NCBI GenBank assembly: GCA_021162325.1
Contig: JAGGYV010000294.1
Span: 1-7,345 of the forward strand
DNA: 7,345 nt
Source of the DNA: Desulfobacteraceae bacterium
Lineage (GTDB): Bacteria > Desulfobacterota > Desulfobacteria > Desulfobacterales > Desulfosalsimonadaceae
Direction of reading: 5' to 3'
In this document: piece by piece, positions 1 to 6,508 of the stretch
How the letters are laid out: every line of letters starts with the position of its first letter
How positions within the stretch are numbered: position 1 is the first letter of the stretch
Program-made: the position numbers and the translations under genes
The notes under the pieces: model-generated
Databases searched by the model: none
What the model was told of the DNA's origin: nothing
The model's input: only the letters and a program-made list of their open reading frames with translations

Positions 1-2003
1 AATTACAGCAACAAAGAACCCGGGTACTGACCCCATTAATCAATATGGGCAATGGATTATCCGGTGCTGAAAAAGCATTGATCCCAATGGCAATGGAAAT
101 GGGGATTGGGCGTCAAAAAGCGGAAACAGCATTTAATAAGGCATTAACAGTCCAGCTTGAATGCAATAATCAAATGAAATTTTATGGGGAACGGGTTTTA
201 CAGGATCTGGCATCTGATCCGGAAAAAATTGCGATTGTTATTTTCGGCAGGCCCTATAATGCGATGGTCGAAGAAGCACACATGGGGATTCCCCATAAAT
301 TTTCATCCAGAGGCGTACAAATAATCCCGTTTGATTTTCTGCCGTTTGAAAATGAAAAATCAAAACGGCATATGTATTGGGGGATGGGGCAGATGATCCT
401 CAAGGCCGCGCGGTTTGTTGAAAAACATCCTCAATTATTCGCCACGTACATTACCAATTTTTCATGCGGCCCGGACTCTTTTTTAATTACCTATTTTCGA
501 TCCATCATGGGCCGCAAGCCATCGCTGACGCTTGAGCTTGACAGCCATACGGCAGATGCCGGACTTGAAACCCGGATAGACGCTTTTTTAGATATTATTA
601 AGGAATACCGCCAAATTCATGTCCTCAAAAAAGCCGCAAAAATATCTGAAAAATTTACACCGGCCCGGGCCTTGATGAATAACGGGTTTCCGTCTATTAA
701 AACAGCCGGCGGGAAAATACTGTCCATGTCTGATCCAAACGTCACATTATTAATTCCTTCCATGGGTCAAATTTCAACCCGGGCCATCTCGACGGTATTT
801 TCTGCAGCTGGTTATCATGTGGCCCCGATCGTTGCTGCGGATGAATCCACCTTAAAGCTCGGACGGGCCAACACATCCTGCAAAGAGTGCCTGCCCTTGA
901 TTCTGACCACCGGCACGTTATTGGATTATGTGTATAATAAAAAACAACCGGATGAAATCCTGGTTTACTTTATGCCTTCCGCTTCCGGCCCCTGCCGTTT
1001 CGGTCAGTATGCGGTTTTCATGGAAGACCTGATCAAACGGCTGAAACTGCCGGATGTGGCTGTTTTTTCATTAACATCAGACAGTACCTATGCCACAATG
1101 GGGAAGGGCTTTAGCAATCAAAAAGCATGGTGCTCAATTGTTATTGCCGACATTATGGAAGATCTTTATTCTATGCTGCTTACCAATGCCGAAGATACAG
1201 AGGCTGCCAGATCTTTATTCAATAAAGTATTTGAATCGATTTTAGATGTGCTGGTCAAAGGCAATTTTAAGGATTTGGCTACGGAGCTATCGCATCAGTT
1301 GAAGAAGCTTTCAGCGATACCGGTTAAAATGCCCTATGATCAAGTCCCGAAGATTTTATTGACCGGAGAAATCTTTGTTCGCAGAGATGCTTTTTCACGT
1401 CAAAAGCTGACTGAACAACTGGCGGATATCGGGTTTGCCGTGGTCTGTTCACCGGTTTCGGAATGGTTTCGATATTCGGATTATCTGATGAGTATTAATG
1501 GCAAACAACCGTCAATGCCCATGCGTAAAAAAGTGGCGTTTTTTTTACGGCAAACGTTTATGGATCAATATGAAAAGCGACTGACAGCCATTTTTTCAAA
1601 TTCCGGAATAATCAATGCAAAGCCTGTGAACCTGAAGAAGATAATGCGGTCTGCCGTACCTTTTATCTCCGAACAACTCATGGGCGAAGCCATTTTAACC
1701 ATCGGCAGTGCACTTTCCGAAGTGGCCACTGACGTCTGTGGTGTAATCGCCTTGGGACCGTTCGGATGTATGCCGAATCGATTAGCCGAAGCGATCTTAA
1801 ATGAAACAATGACCCGTGACGTGAAGCTTGGAAATTCTGTTTCCGGAAATAATCTTGAAAAAATTCTGGAGGACATGGATGACTTGCCGTTTCTGGCAAT
1901 TGAAAGTGACGGGTCTCCGTTTCCTCAACTGATCAATGCAAAGCTTGAGGCTTTCTGCCAGCGTTCCATGCGTCTGCACCAGCGAATGGTACAATTTAAA
2001 TAA
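1..2003 (+). CDS. Acyl-CoA dehydratase activase-related protein, C-terminal part (5' end outside window)
   Basis: The frame is open from the first base to TAA at 2001-2003. The first ATG (45) has no ribosome binding site, and the 14 codons before it read on smoothly in family style (TPLINMGNG), so this is a 3' fragment of a longer gene. About 666 codons are visible. Numbering from the ATG at 45, the sequence resembles the COG3580 half (GRPY at 68-71, a conserved-looking Cys141 in NFSCGPDSF) and then the COG3581 half (LIPSMG near 236-241, GR..TSCKEC near 273-282, SGPCRFGQY near 314-322, GPFGCMPN and DGSPFPQL near the end). Family members are often about 1400 residues, with an N-terminal BadF/HgdC-like ASKHA ATPase that would lie upstream here. 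Related activators deliver ATP-driven electrons to 2-hydroxyacyl-CoA dehydratases or benzoyl-CoA reductases. The role of these long fused proteins is not settled, and the several cysteines could bind an iron-sulfur cluster (inference). A 420-base repeat-rich gap separates it from nqrA, so a shared operon is not evident. Confidence 0.88.
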   Translation, partial: LQQQRTRVLTPLINMGNGLSGAEKALIPMAMEMGIGRQKAETAFNKALTVQLECNNQMKFYGERVLQDLASDPEKIAIVIFGRPYNAMVEEAHMGIPHKFSSRGVQIIPFDFLPFENEKSKRHMYWGMGQMILKAARFVEKHPQLFATYITNFSCGPDSFLITYFRSIMGRKPSLTLELDSHTADAGLETRIDAFLDIIKEYRQIHVLKKAAKISEKFTPARALMNNGFPSIKTAGGKILSMSDPNVTLLIPSMGQISTRAISTVFSAAGYHVAPIVAADESTLKLGRANTSCKECLPLILTTGTLLDYVYNKKQPDEILVYFMPSASGPCRFGQYAVFMEDLIKRLKLPDVAVFSLTSDSTYATMGKGFSNQKAWCSIVIADIMEDLYSMLLTNAEDTEAARSLFNKVFESILDVLVKGNFKDLATELSHQLKKLSAIPVKMPYDQVPKILLTGEIFVRRDAFSRQKLTEQLADIGFAVVCSPVSEWFRYSDYLMSINGKQPSMPMRKKVAFFLRQTFMDQYEKRLTAIFSNSGIINAKPVNLKKIMRSAVPFISEQLMGEAILTIGSALSEVATDVCGVIALGPFGCMPNRLAEAILNETMTRDVKLGNSVSGNNLEKILEDMDDLPFLAIESDGSPFPQLINAKLEAFCQRSMRLHQRMVQFK

Positions 2004-2010
2004 TGATGGC

Positions 2011-2040
2011 TTCGTAAAACAATGCCATTTATGCTATAAT
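2011..2040 (+). promoter_or_regulatory. Possible extended -10 promoter upstream of nqrA
   Basis: The sequence TGCTATAAT at 2032-2040 is a perfect sigma-70 -10 hexamer with the extended TGn motif. A poor -35 match (TTCGTA, 2011-2016) lies 18 bases upstream. It points towards nqrA but is almost 390 bases from its start codon, with repeats in between. The surroundings are AT-rich, so a chance match is quite possible. No better promoter was seen closer to nqrA. Confidence 0.3.
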
Positions 2041-2108
2041 AAATTTTTGAGCGGAAATCCTCCTGCAATAATTTGTTGGGTTTCCCCCTTTTGAATCTAA
2101 ATTTAACA

Positions 2109-2267
2109 AACTCGTAAAAAGTCGGATTCCGATGGACAGAAAAAAGCTCCACCAAATCTTAAAATTGGCGAGGCGTGCAAATCCTGAGTGATGATTCGTA
2201 CTTAGCGTACCATGAAGACACGAAGGATGCAGCGCAACAAAGAATTTGGACTTTTTACGAAGCCATC
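2109..2267 (-). mobile_element. MITE-like short inverted-repeat element, copy 1
   Basis: This non-coding element is homologous, in opposite orientation, to the insertion at 6331-6474. Positions 2171-2210 match the reverse complement of 6385-6424 at 38 of 40 bases, and the similarity extends to both ends. It has 12-bp perfect terminal inverted repeats, TCGTAAAAAGTC (2112-2123) and its complement (2249-2260). It is about 14 bases longer than the second copy because of extra sequence around 2145-2170. The bases outside show only a weak possible target duplication (a shared AAATTT at 2099-2104 and 2268-2273), suggesting an older, decayed insertion. There is no transposase, so any movement would have needed help in trans. 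Strand is given relative to the second copy. Confidence 0.75.
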
Positions 2268-2289
2268 AAATTTGCTAAGCGGTTGATTC

Positions 2290-2352
2290 TTGTAGGTTGG
2301 GTAGAGCGTAGCGAAACCCAACATGTCAGAGCGGGCTCTACCCAACCTACAA
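2290..2352. repeat. REP-like palindromic intergenic repeat
   Basis: The 18 bases at 2290-2307 (TTGTAGGTTGGGTAGAGC) are exactly reverse-complemented at 2335-2352, around a 27-base loop. The loop contains CCCAAC (2317-2322), which can pair alternatively with GTTGGG (2296-2301), so two mutually exclusive hairpins are possible. The GTAGGTTGGGTAGAGCGTAGCGAAACCCAAC style is a common dispersed intergenic repeat in many proteobacterial genomes (recalled, not searched). No T-run follows on either strand, so it is not a canonical intrinsic terminator. Confidence 0.75.
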
Positions 2353-2423
2353 AAAACCGAGGTTTTCGTTCAACCACTATTTAATTTTTTCCAATCTATA
2401 TCCATCAGGCCTCTGGTGTTTTT

Positions 2424-3791
2424 ATGAAAACAGTGAAAATAAAAAAAGGCTGGCAGTTTAAAATAGCCGGTATCCCATCCAAACAGCTGAAAGATTGCCC
2501 GGCAGTTTCCATCGTGGCGTTTGTTCCTGACAAACTGCCATTTATCAAGCCTCGACTGCTGGTGCAGAAGGGGGATCATGTTTTAATCGGGTCCGTTCTT
2601 TTTGAAGACAAGAAATATCCGGAGTTAAAATTCCTTTCACCAGGGTGCGGCACTATTTCAGACATCACTTATGGGCCGAGACGCGCGCTTCATGAAATCG
2701 TTATCACGCTGGACAGCGATGAAATTTTTGAAACGTTTGAAAAACTTACCGAGTCTGGCTTTGATCAAATAAAACGCAGTTCTCTGATTGATCGCCTGAT
2801 GGCTGGCGGCATGTGGCCGTTTCTCCGCCAACTGCCGTTTCGACAGATTGCAGATCCGGATTCCCTGCCCAATGCCGTATGGGTCACCCTTGGCTCTGCA
2901 GACCCGTTTCAGCCAAAAGCGTATGTATATCTTAATGAACAGGCTGACTTTTTTGAATTCGGAATAAAAGTGCTTCGCAGGCTTGTTGATATGGTTAATA
3001 TCTGCCGGTATGATGAACCGTGCGATAAAAATAATTCTGCCGCAAACCGTGTGACACACCGCATACTCGGTAAATATCCGGCATCAGATCCTGGCGTGGT
3101 TCTGTATCATACCAAAAAAACAGCTGCGGAAAATCAGGACTGGTATATAGACGGTCAGGATGTTATTCATCTCGGAAAATTTTTTAAAACCGGTGCCTAC
3201 CCCATCGACCGGATTGTATCGTTTTCAGACGGATCTTCGAAAAACAGCTGCCATTTTAAAACCCGTACGGGTGTCTGCTTAAAAGATATTGCGTCATCTC
3301 CATTAAACGACCAGCACAAAATAAACGACCCGCACAAAAGATGGGTCGTGGGCGGTGTTTTATCCGGTTATACAAGCACCCGGGATGCATTTTTAGATCC
3401 GTACCAGACATCGGTAATGGTCATGGAAGAAACGCATGAAAGCGAGCTGTTCGGATTTGTTCGCCCGGGCTTAAAAAAAATTAGCAATTCACGTACCGTT
3501 ATATCGACATTTTCAGCAGCGCCATTACCCATCAATTCGGATATGCATGGAGAAAATCGACCGTGTGTGAATTGTGGATATTGCGCAAAGATTTGTCCGG
3601 TGGATATCATGCCCCAGTTTACCTACAAAAGTATTGATGCGGATGAAATTGAAGAAGCTCTGGCATACGGGCTGCTCGATTGTGTGGAGTGCGGTTTATG
3701 CTCGTTTGTTTGTCCGTCAAAAATAGAGTTGTCTGATTTTCTGATCACTGCCAAACACCGTTACCATAAGGAGATAAACCAGGTTGTTTAA
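2424..3791 (+). CDS. nqrA: Na+-translocating NADH:quinone reductase subunit A, with two RnfC-type 4Fe-4S motifs
   Basis: This 455-residue protein is the cytoplasmic, peripheral subunit A of the Nqr complex, with no membrane helix or signal peptide. NqrA hallmarks are the N-terminal KIKKGWQFKIAGIP (5-18), the RPxLLVQKGDxVxxGxxLFEDKK barrel region (43-64) and GGMWPFLRQLPF (128-139), where RnfC would have its glycine-rich nucleotide/FMN loop. The C-terminal domain keeps FGFVRPG (343-349). It then has two complete ferredoxin motifs, C381/C384/C387/C391-P and C420/C423/C426/C430-P. In well-studied NqrA proteins these positions are largely degenerate, while RnfC keeps them, so this protein looks intermediate. 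Length (about 445-460 is usual) and neighbours (nqrB-E) support subunit A. The ATG at 2424 matches the family start, but its ribosome binding site is weak (GGTG five bases upstream). The 3' end overlaps nqrB by 8 bases. Confidence 0.9.
   Translation: MKTVKIKKGWQFKIAGIPSKQLKDCPAVSIVAFVPDKLPFIKPRLLVQKGDHVLIGSVLFEDKKYPELKFLSPGCGTISDITYGPRRALHEIVITLDSDEIFETFEKLTESGFDQIKRSSLIDRLMAGGMWPFLRQLPFRQIADPDSLPNAVWVTLGSADPFQPKAYVYLNEQADFFEFGIKVLRRLVDMVNICRYDEPCDKNNSAANRVTHRILGKYPASDPGVVLYHTKKTAAENQDWYIDGQDVIHLGKFFKTGAYPIDRIVSFSDGSSKNSCHFKTRTGVCLKDIASSPLNDQHKINDPHKRWVVGGVLSGYTSTRDAFLDPYQTSVMVMEETHESELFGFVRPGLKKISNSRTVISTFSAAPLPINSDMHGENRPCVNCGYCAKICPVDIMPQFTYKSIDADEIEEALAYGLLDCVECGLCSFVCPSKIELSDFLITAKHRYHKEINQVV
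3768..3773 (+). promoter_or_regulatory. Ribosome binding site that fixes the TTG start of nqrB
   Basis: AAGGAG at 3768-3773, inside the end of nqrA, lies 10 bases before TTG at 3784. It is the best Shine-Dalgarno match around this junction. There is no nearby in-frame ATG, and the protein read from this TTG has the expected NqrB N-terminus. Confidence 0.7.
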
Positions 3792-4983
3792 TCAGTTTGA
3801 AAAGAACCTGCGAAGGTTTTTTGAAAAAAGCAGTACTCATTTTTCCAAGGGCGGCAGATTTTATAAATTTCATCCGCTGTTTGAAGCGCTTGAAACGATA
3901 TTTTTTACGCCGGCAATTCCTGCCCGGTGCCCGCCGTTTGTCAGGGACGGCATTGATTTAAAACGTTTTATGAGTATTGTTTTGCTGGCATTGATACCGC
4001 CGCTGTTTTTCGGGATTTACAATACCGGGTACCAATCTCAGCTTTCAGGCGGTAATGATTTAAATTTTTTTAATATTATTATCAGCGGCCTGCTGACGGT
4101 GATGCCGATGATCATCGTTTCTTATGCAGCCGGTTTTTTCTGGGAGATCTTATTCTCCGTTATTCGAAAACATCCGATCAGTGAAGGGTTTCTGGTTACC
4201 GGGTTATTGTTTCCCATGACATTGCCGCCAACGGTTCCGCTCTGGCAGGTGGCGGTCGGTATTTCCTTTGGGGTTGTCATTGGAAAGGAAGTGTTCGGAG
4301 GGACCGGCCGCAATATTTTCAATCCAGCCTTGACGGCCCGCGCATTTTTATTTTTTGCCTATCCCGCCAAAATGTCTGGAGACAGGGTCTGGGTGGCGGT
4401 TGTAGATTCTGCGTCAACCATGATCAGCGCAGTATCCGGCGCCACGCCATTGGCTGTTACAGCGCTTTTGCCGTCATTTGAAACGATTGAATCCATGCTG
4501 CACCGTGCCGGTTTCACGCTTTCAACACTTTTTTTAGGAAACTATCCGGGAAGTGTTGGTGGAACCTCGGCGTTATGCTGCCTGATTGGCGCGCTGATAC
4601 TGATTATTACTGGCGTTGCCAGTTATCGAATCATTCTCGGTGGTGTGGCTGGCCTGCTGATTACCAGTTTTTTGCTTGGTATAGTCAGTACAACGCCTTT
4701 AAACCCATGGGCTGACATTAATCCGCTATACCATCTTGCTGCCGGTGGTTTTGCTTTTGGAATTGTTTATATGGCCACAGACCCTGTTTCTGCGCCGGGA
4801 ACCCATACGTCCAAATGGTTTTACGGATTTTTTATCGGCATGCTGACGGTAGTGATCCGGGTGTTTAATCCGGCCTATCCGGAAGGGGTCATGATGGCAA
4901 TTTTATTTATGAATCTTTTTGCGCCGCTGTTTGATTTTATCGAAATCCGTTTTCGGGTGAGCAAGAGGATTCCCAATGTCTGA
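3784..4983 (+). CDS. nqrB: Na+-translocating NADH:quinone reductase subunit B (membrane, covalent FMN)
   Basis: This 399-residue polytopic membrane protein is the core subunit of Nqr that carries covalently bound FMN and takes part in electron transfer to quinone and in sodium transport. The flavinylation motif SGAT is at 218-221, with T221 the expected attachment residue. Strong family blocks are FTPAIPA (41-47), VRDGIDLKRFM (53-63), PPTVPLWQVAVGISFGVVIG (148-167), KEVFGGTGRN (168-177), FNPALTARAFLFFAYP (179-194) and YMATDPVSAPGT (329-340). The soluble N-terminal extension of about 60 residues and FVRDGIDLKR favour NqrB over the shorter RnfD. Hydrophobic segments lie roughly at 62-80, 97-127, 136-166, 185-193, 245-300 and 318-385. 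Translation starts at TTG, supported by AAGGAG upstream. It overlaps nqrA by 8 bases and nqrC by 8 bases, which implies translational coupling. Confidence 0.95.
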   Translation: MFNQFEKNLRRFFEKSSTHFSKGGRFYKFHPLFEALETIFFTPAIPARCPPFVRDGIDLKRFMSIVLLALIPPLFFGIYNTGYQSQLSGGNDLNFFNIIISGLLTVMPMIIVSYAAGFFWEILFSVIRKHPISEGFLVTGLLFPMTLPPTVPLWQVAVGISFGVVIGKEVFGGTGRNIFNPALTARAFLFFAYPAKMSGDRVWVAVVDSASTMISAVSGATPLAVTALLPSFETIESMLHRAGFTLSTLFLGNYPGSVGGTSALCCLIGALILIITGVASYRIILGGVAGLLITSFLLGIVSTTPLNPWADINPLYHLAAGGFAFGIVYMATDPVSAPGTHTSKWFYGFFIGMLTVVIRVFNPAYPEGVMMAILFMNLFAPLFDFIEIRFRVSKRIPNV

Positions 4984-5731
4984 TCAAATGAAATCGATTG
5001 TCTTTGCGTTGCTGCTATGTCTGGGTTGCAGCACATTGCTCACGGCTGCCGCAACGCGACTACAGCCATTACAGGCAGAAAATATTCAAATAGACCGAAA
5101 AAAAAATATTTTGATGGCCATTGGATTGCTTGACAGTCGTCAGACATATCCGGCAACTGAAATCAACCGCCTTTATCAGGAAAATATATTTAAATATATT
5201 GTGGATCCATCCGGTACAATTATTGATCAACCTACTTCTTCATCTATGGATCAGGATAATTTGATGCCGATTTATCTGGCAATGGATAGCAATGAGAGAA
5301 TTCGTTCTTATATCATACCCGTTGAAACCAGAGGACTATGGGGAAAGATTTATGGATATCTTGCATTGCAGGGCGATGGCTCCACAATAGAGGGTTTTAC
5401 GGTTTACAAACATTCTGAAACCCCCGGCCTGGGTGGTGAAATTGAAACCCGGTGGTTTCAAAAAAATTTTGTAGGCAAAAAAATAGTCGATCAAAACAAT
5501 AATTTTATGTCCGTTTCCATTGCAAAGGGCAGGGCACTGGATCAGGTGCCGGAAGAAAAGCTGCCTAACTATGTTGACGGGATTAGCGGTGCTACATTAA
5601 CCGGACAATATTTAACCCGGGGACTGCAGGAAATTCTTTCTGAATATGAACCGGTGTCTGTCCGGTTTCGACAGAATCTATTACAGTGCCGGATGCAGAC
5701 GGATGTGCCATGGTGCGAAAATGAAAATTAA
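4976..5731 (+). CDS. nqrC: Na+-translocating NADH:quinone reductase subunit C (FMN-binding)
   Basis: This 251-residue protein has one N-terminal membrane helix (about residues 7-26) and a soluble FMN-binding domain on the far side of the membrane. It relays electrons within the Nqr complex through an FMN joined to threonine. SGAT occupies 204-207 (T207 expected as the attachment site) within DGISGATLTG. Other NqrC signatures are GLWGKIYGYLAL (120-131) and ETPGLGGEIE (148-157). CLGC in the helix resembles a lipobox only superficially. After the SGAT motif there is a tail of about 44 residues with two cysteines, whose last 11 bases are shared with nqrD. The ATG at 4976 has a good ribosome binding site (AGAGGA, 4964-4969), and the gene overlaps the end of nqrB by 8 bases. 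Confidence 0.93.
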   Translation: MSDQMKSIVFALLLCLGCSTLLTAAATRLQPLQAENIQIDRKKNILMAIGLLDSRQTYPATEINRLYQENIFKYIVDPSGTIIDQPTSSSMDQDNLMPIYLAMDSNERIRSYIIPVETRGLWGKIYGYLALQGDGSTIEGFTVYKHSETPGLGGEIETRWFQKNFVGKKIVDQNNNFMSVSIAKGRALDQVPEEKLPNYVDGISGATLTGQYLTRGLQEILSEYEPVSVRFRQNLLQCRMQTDVPWCENEN

Positions 5732-6341
5732 AAATAATGCATTAAAAATATTTTCGCGTCCGATTTGGAGTGAAAACCCCATCAATATCCAGATGCTCGG
5801 TATCTGTTCCGCTCTGGCCGTAACGGTTCAGTTGAAAACCGCTCTTGTAATGGCGCTTTCCATGACGTTTGTTGTTTCATGTTCCGGTTTCATAATTTCT
5901 TTGCTCCGGAAACAGATTCCGAAAAACATTCGCATTATTGTTGAACTTTCCATCATTTCAACGTTTGTTATTTTAACCGATGAATTTTTAAGAGCCTATT
6001 ATTACGATATCAGTAAACAATTGTCCGTCTTTGTCGGCTTGATCATCACCAATTGCATTGTCATGGGCCGGGCGGAATCTTTTGCACTCTCCAATCCCCC
6101 GCATCTGGCCTTTATCGATGGGTTCGGAAACGGGGTCGGTTATGGGTCTGTTTTATTGACTGTTGCATTCATCAGGGAATTACTGGGCTCCGGTAACTGT
6201 TTCGGCATACAGGTGGTCCCGGATTATCTTTATTCTATGGGATATGAAAATGCCGGCTTCATGATGCTGGCACCGGCGGCCTTTATTATTATCGGTCTGC
6301 TGGTATGGCTCCAGAAAGTATTAACTAAGATGGCTTCGTAA
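5721..6341 (+). CDS. nqrD: Na+-translocating NADH:quinone reductase subunit D, 3' end altered by an insertion
   Basis: This 206-residue integral membrane subunit, with about six helices, pairs with NqrE to hold an iron centre within the membrane. C29 (LGICSALAV) and C112 (IITNCIVMGRAE) fall at the same residue numbers as the known Vibrio iron ligands. Further signatures are YDISKQLSVFVGLIITN (95-111), AFIDGFGNGVGYG and FIRELLGSG. The start chosen is ATG 5721, giving MKIKNN and a family-length N-terminus; in-frame ATGs at 5646 and 5703 would add unrelated residues lying over nqrC. The gene overlaps nqrC by 11 bases. The last three residues (MAS) and the TAA come from a small element inserted at 6331. 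Removing it and one 12-bp duplicate gives a 211-residue protein ending RSGSKLIQ, close to the usual 210, and stopping in an ATGA overlap with nqrE. Confidence 0.94.
   Translation: MKIKNNALKIFSRPIWSENPINIQMLGICSALAVTVQLKTALVMALSMTFVVSCSGFIISLLRKQIPKNIRIIVELSIISTFVILTDEFLRAYYYDISKQLSVFVGLIITNCIVMGRAESFALSNPPHLAFIDGFGNGVGYGSVLLTVAFIRELLGSGNCFGIQVVPDYLYSMGYENAGFMMLAPAAFIIIGLLVWLQKVLTKMAS
6319..6330 (+). repeat. Left copy of 12-bp target site duplication
   Basis: TATTAACTAAGA at 6319-6330 is identical to 6475-6486, directly abutting both ends of the inserted element. This copy still encodes the native NqrD residues VLTK in frame. Confidence 0.85.
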
Positions 6342-6474
6342 AAAGTCAAAATTCTGCGTTGTGCTGCATCCTTCGTTTTTCAAAGTACGCTAAGTACTAA
6401 TCATCACTCTGGATTTGCACGCCTTGAATTTTGAGCTTTTTTCTTTGCCATCGAAATTTGACTTTTTTCGAAAC
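6331..6474 (+). mobile_element. MITE-like insertion between nqrD and nqrE, copy 2
   Basis: This 144-bp non-coding element has terminal inverted repeats 6335-6353 (TTCGTAAAAAGTCAAAATT) and 6454-6472, matching at 17 of 19 positions. It is flanked by a perfect 12-bp direct repeat. It contains a small palindrome, AGTAC-GCTAA-GTACT (6384-6398). It is related to copy 1 at 2109-2267 in the opposite orientation. No transposase is encoded. It supplies a new stop codon to nqrD and separates it from nqrE by 167 bases in an operon whose other junctions overlap. It could fold into a hairpin in the operon transcript and lower or uncouple nqrE expression (inference). Confidence 0.85.
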
Positions 6475-6486
6475 TATTAACTAAGA
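6475..6486 (+). repeat. Right copy of 12-bp target site duplication
   Basis: This second identical TATTAACTAAGA borders the right end of the element. The bases after it continue the original nqrD reading frame (AGA AGT GGA AGT AAA TTA ATC CAA TGA, 6486-6512). The final TGA overlaps the nqrE ATG. Confidence 0.85.
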
Positions 6487-6508
6487 GAAGTGGAAGTAAA
6501 TTAATCCA

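Larger units (their letters stand above)
2004..2268. repeat. 16-nt perfect inverted repeat pair enclosing a composite repeat region
   Basis: The 16 bases at 2004-2019 (TGATGGCTTCGTAAAA) are an exact reverse complement of 2253-2268. The left arm begins on the base after the stop codon of the upstream gene. The same end sequence occurs at 6330-6343, at the border of the element between nqrD and nqrE. The left arm is therefore probably an end of a second, decayed copy of the same element family, lying next to copy 1 (2109-2267). The bases between, about 2020-2108, are AT-rich and show no gene; they contain a promoter-like TATAAT. Confidence 0.7.

Noticed and set aside
45..2003. ATG at 45 as the true start of the activase-related gene
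   Set aside because: The frame is open to the window edge, there is no ribosome binding site, and the 14 codons upstream fit the family sequence.
2097..2277. 12-bp target duplication around element copy 1
   Set aside because: Only about 7 or 8 of 12 bases agree in AT-rich sequence (shared AAATTT), which is too weak to claim.
2353..2366. AAAACCGAGGTTTT palindrome as a terminator before nqrA
   Set aside because: The loop is only two bases, the stem is short and no T-run follows.
2175..2384. 69-codon open frame in the nqrA upstream gap
   Set aside because: It lies entirely on copy 1 of the element and the palindromic repeat, has no ribosome binding site, and its translation reflects repeat sequence.
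2658..3059. 133-codon open frame on the minus strand inside nqrA, and other minus-strand frames within genes
   Set aside because: They are shadows of well-supported + strand genes and have no recognisable protein features.
2424..3791. Calling this gene rnfC because of its two ferredoxin motifs
   Set aside because: The N-terminal and central sequence is NqrA-like, the RnfC glycine-rich nucleotide loop is absent, and the downstream genes are nqrB-E with NqrB-type sequence.
5646..5720. nqrD starting at ATG 5646 or 5703
   Set aside because: The extra residues lie over nqrC and do not resemble the NqrD N-terminus. ATG 5721 puts the iron ligands at C29 and C112, as in known NqrD.
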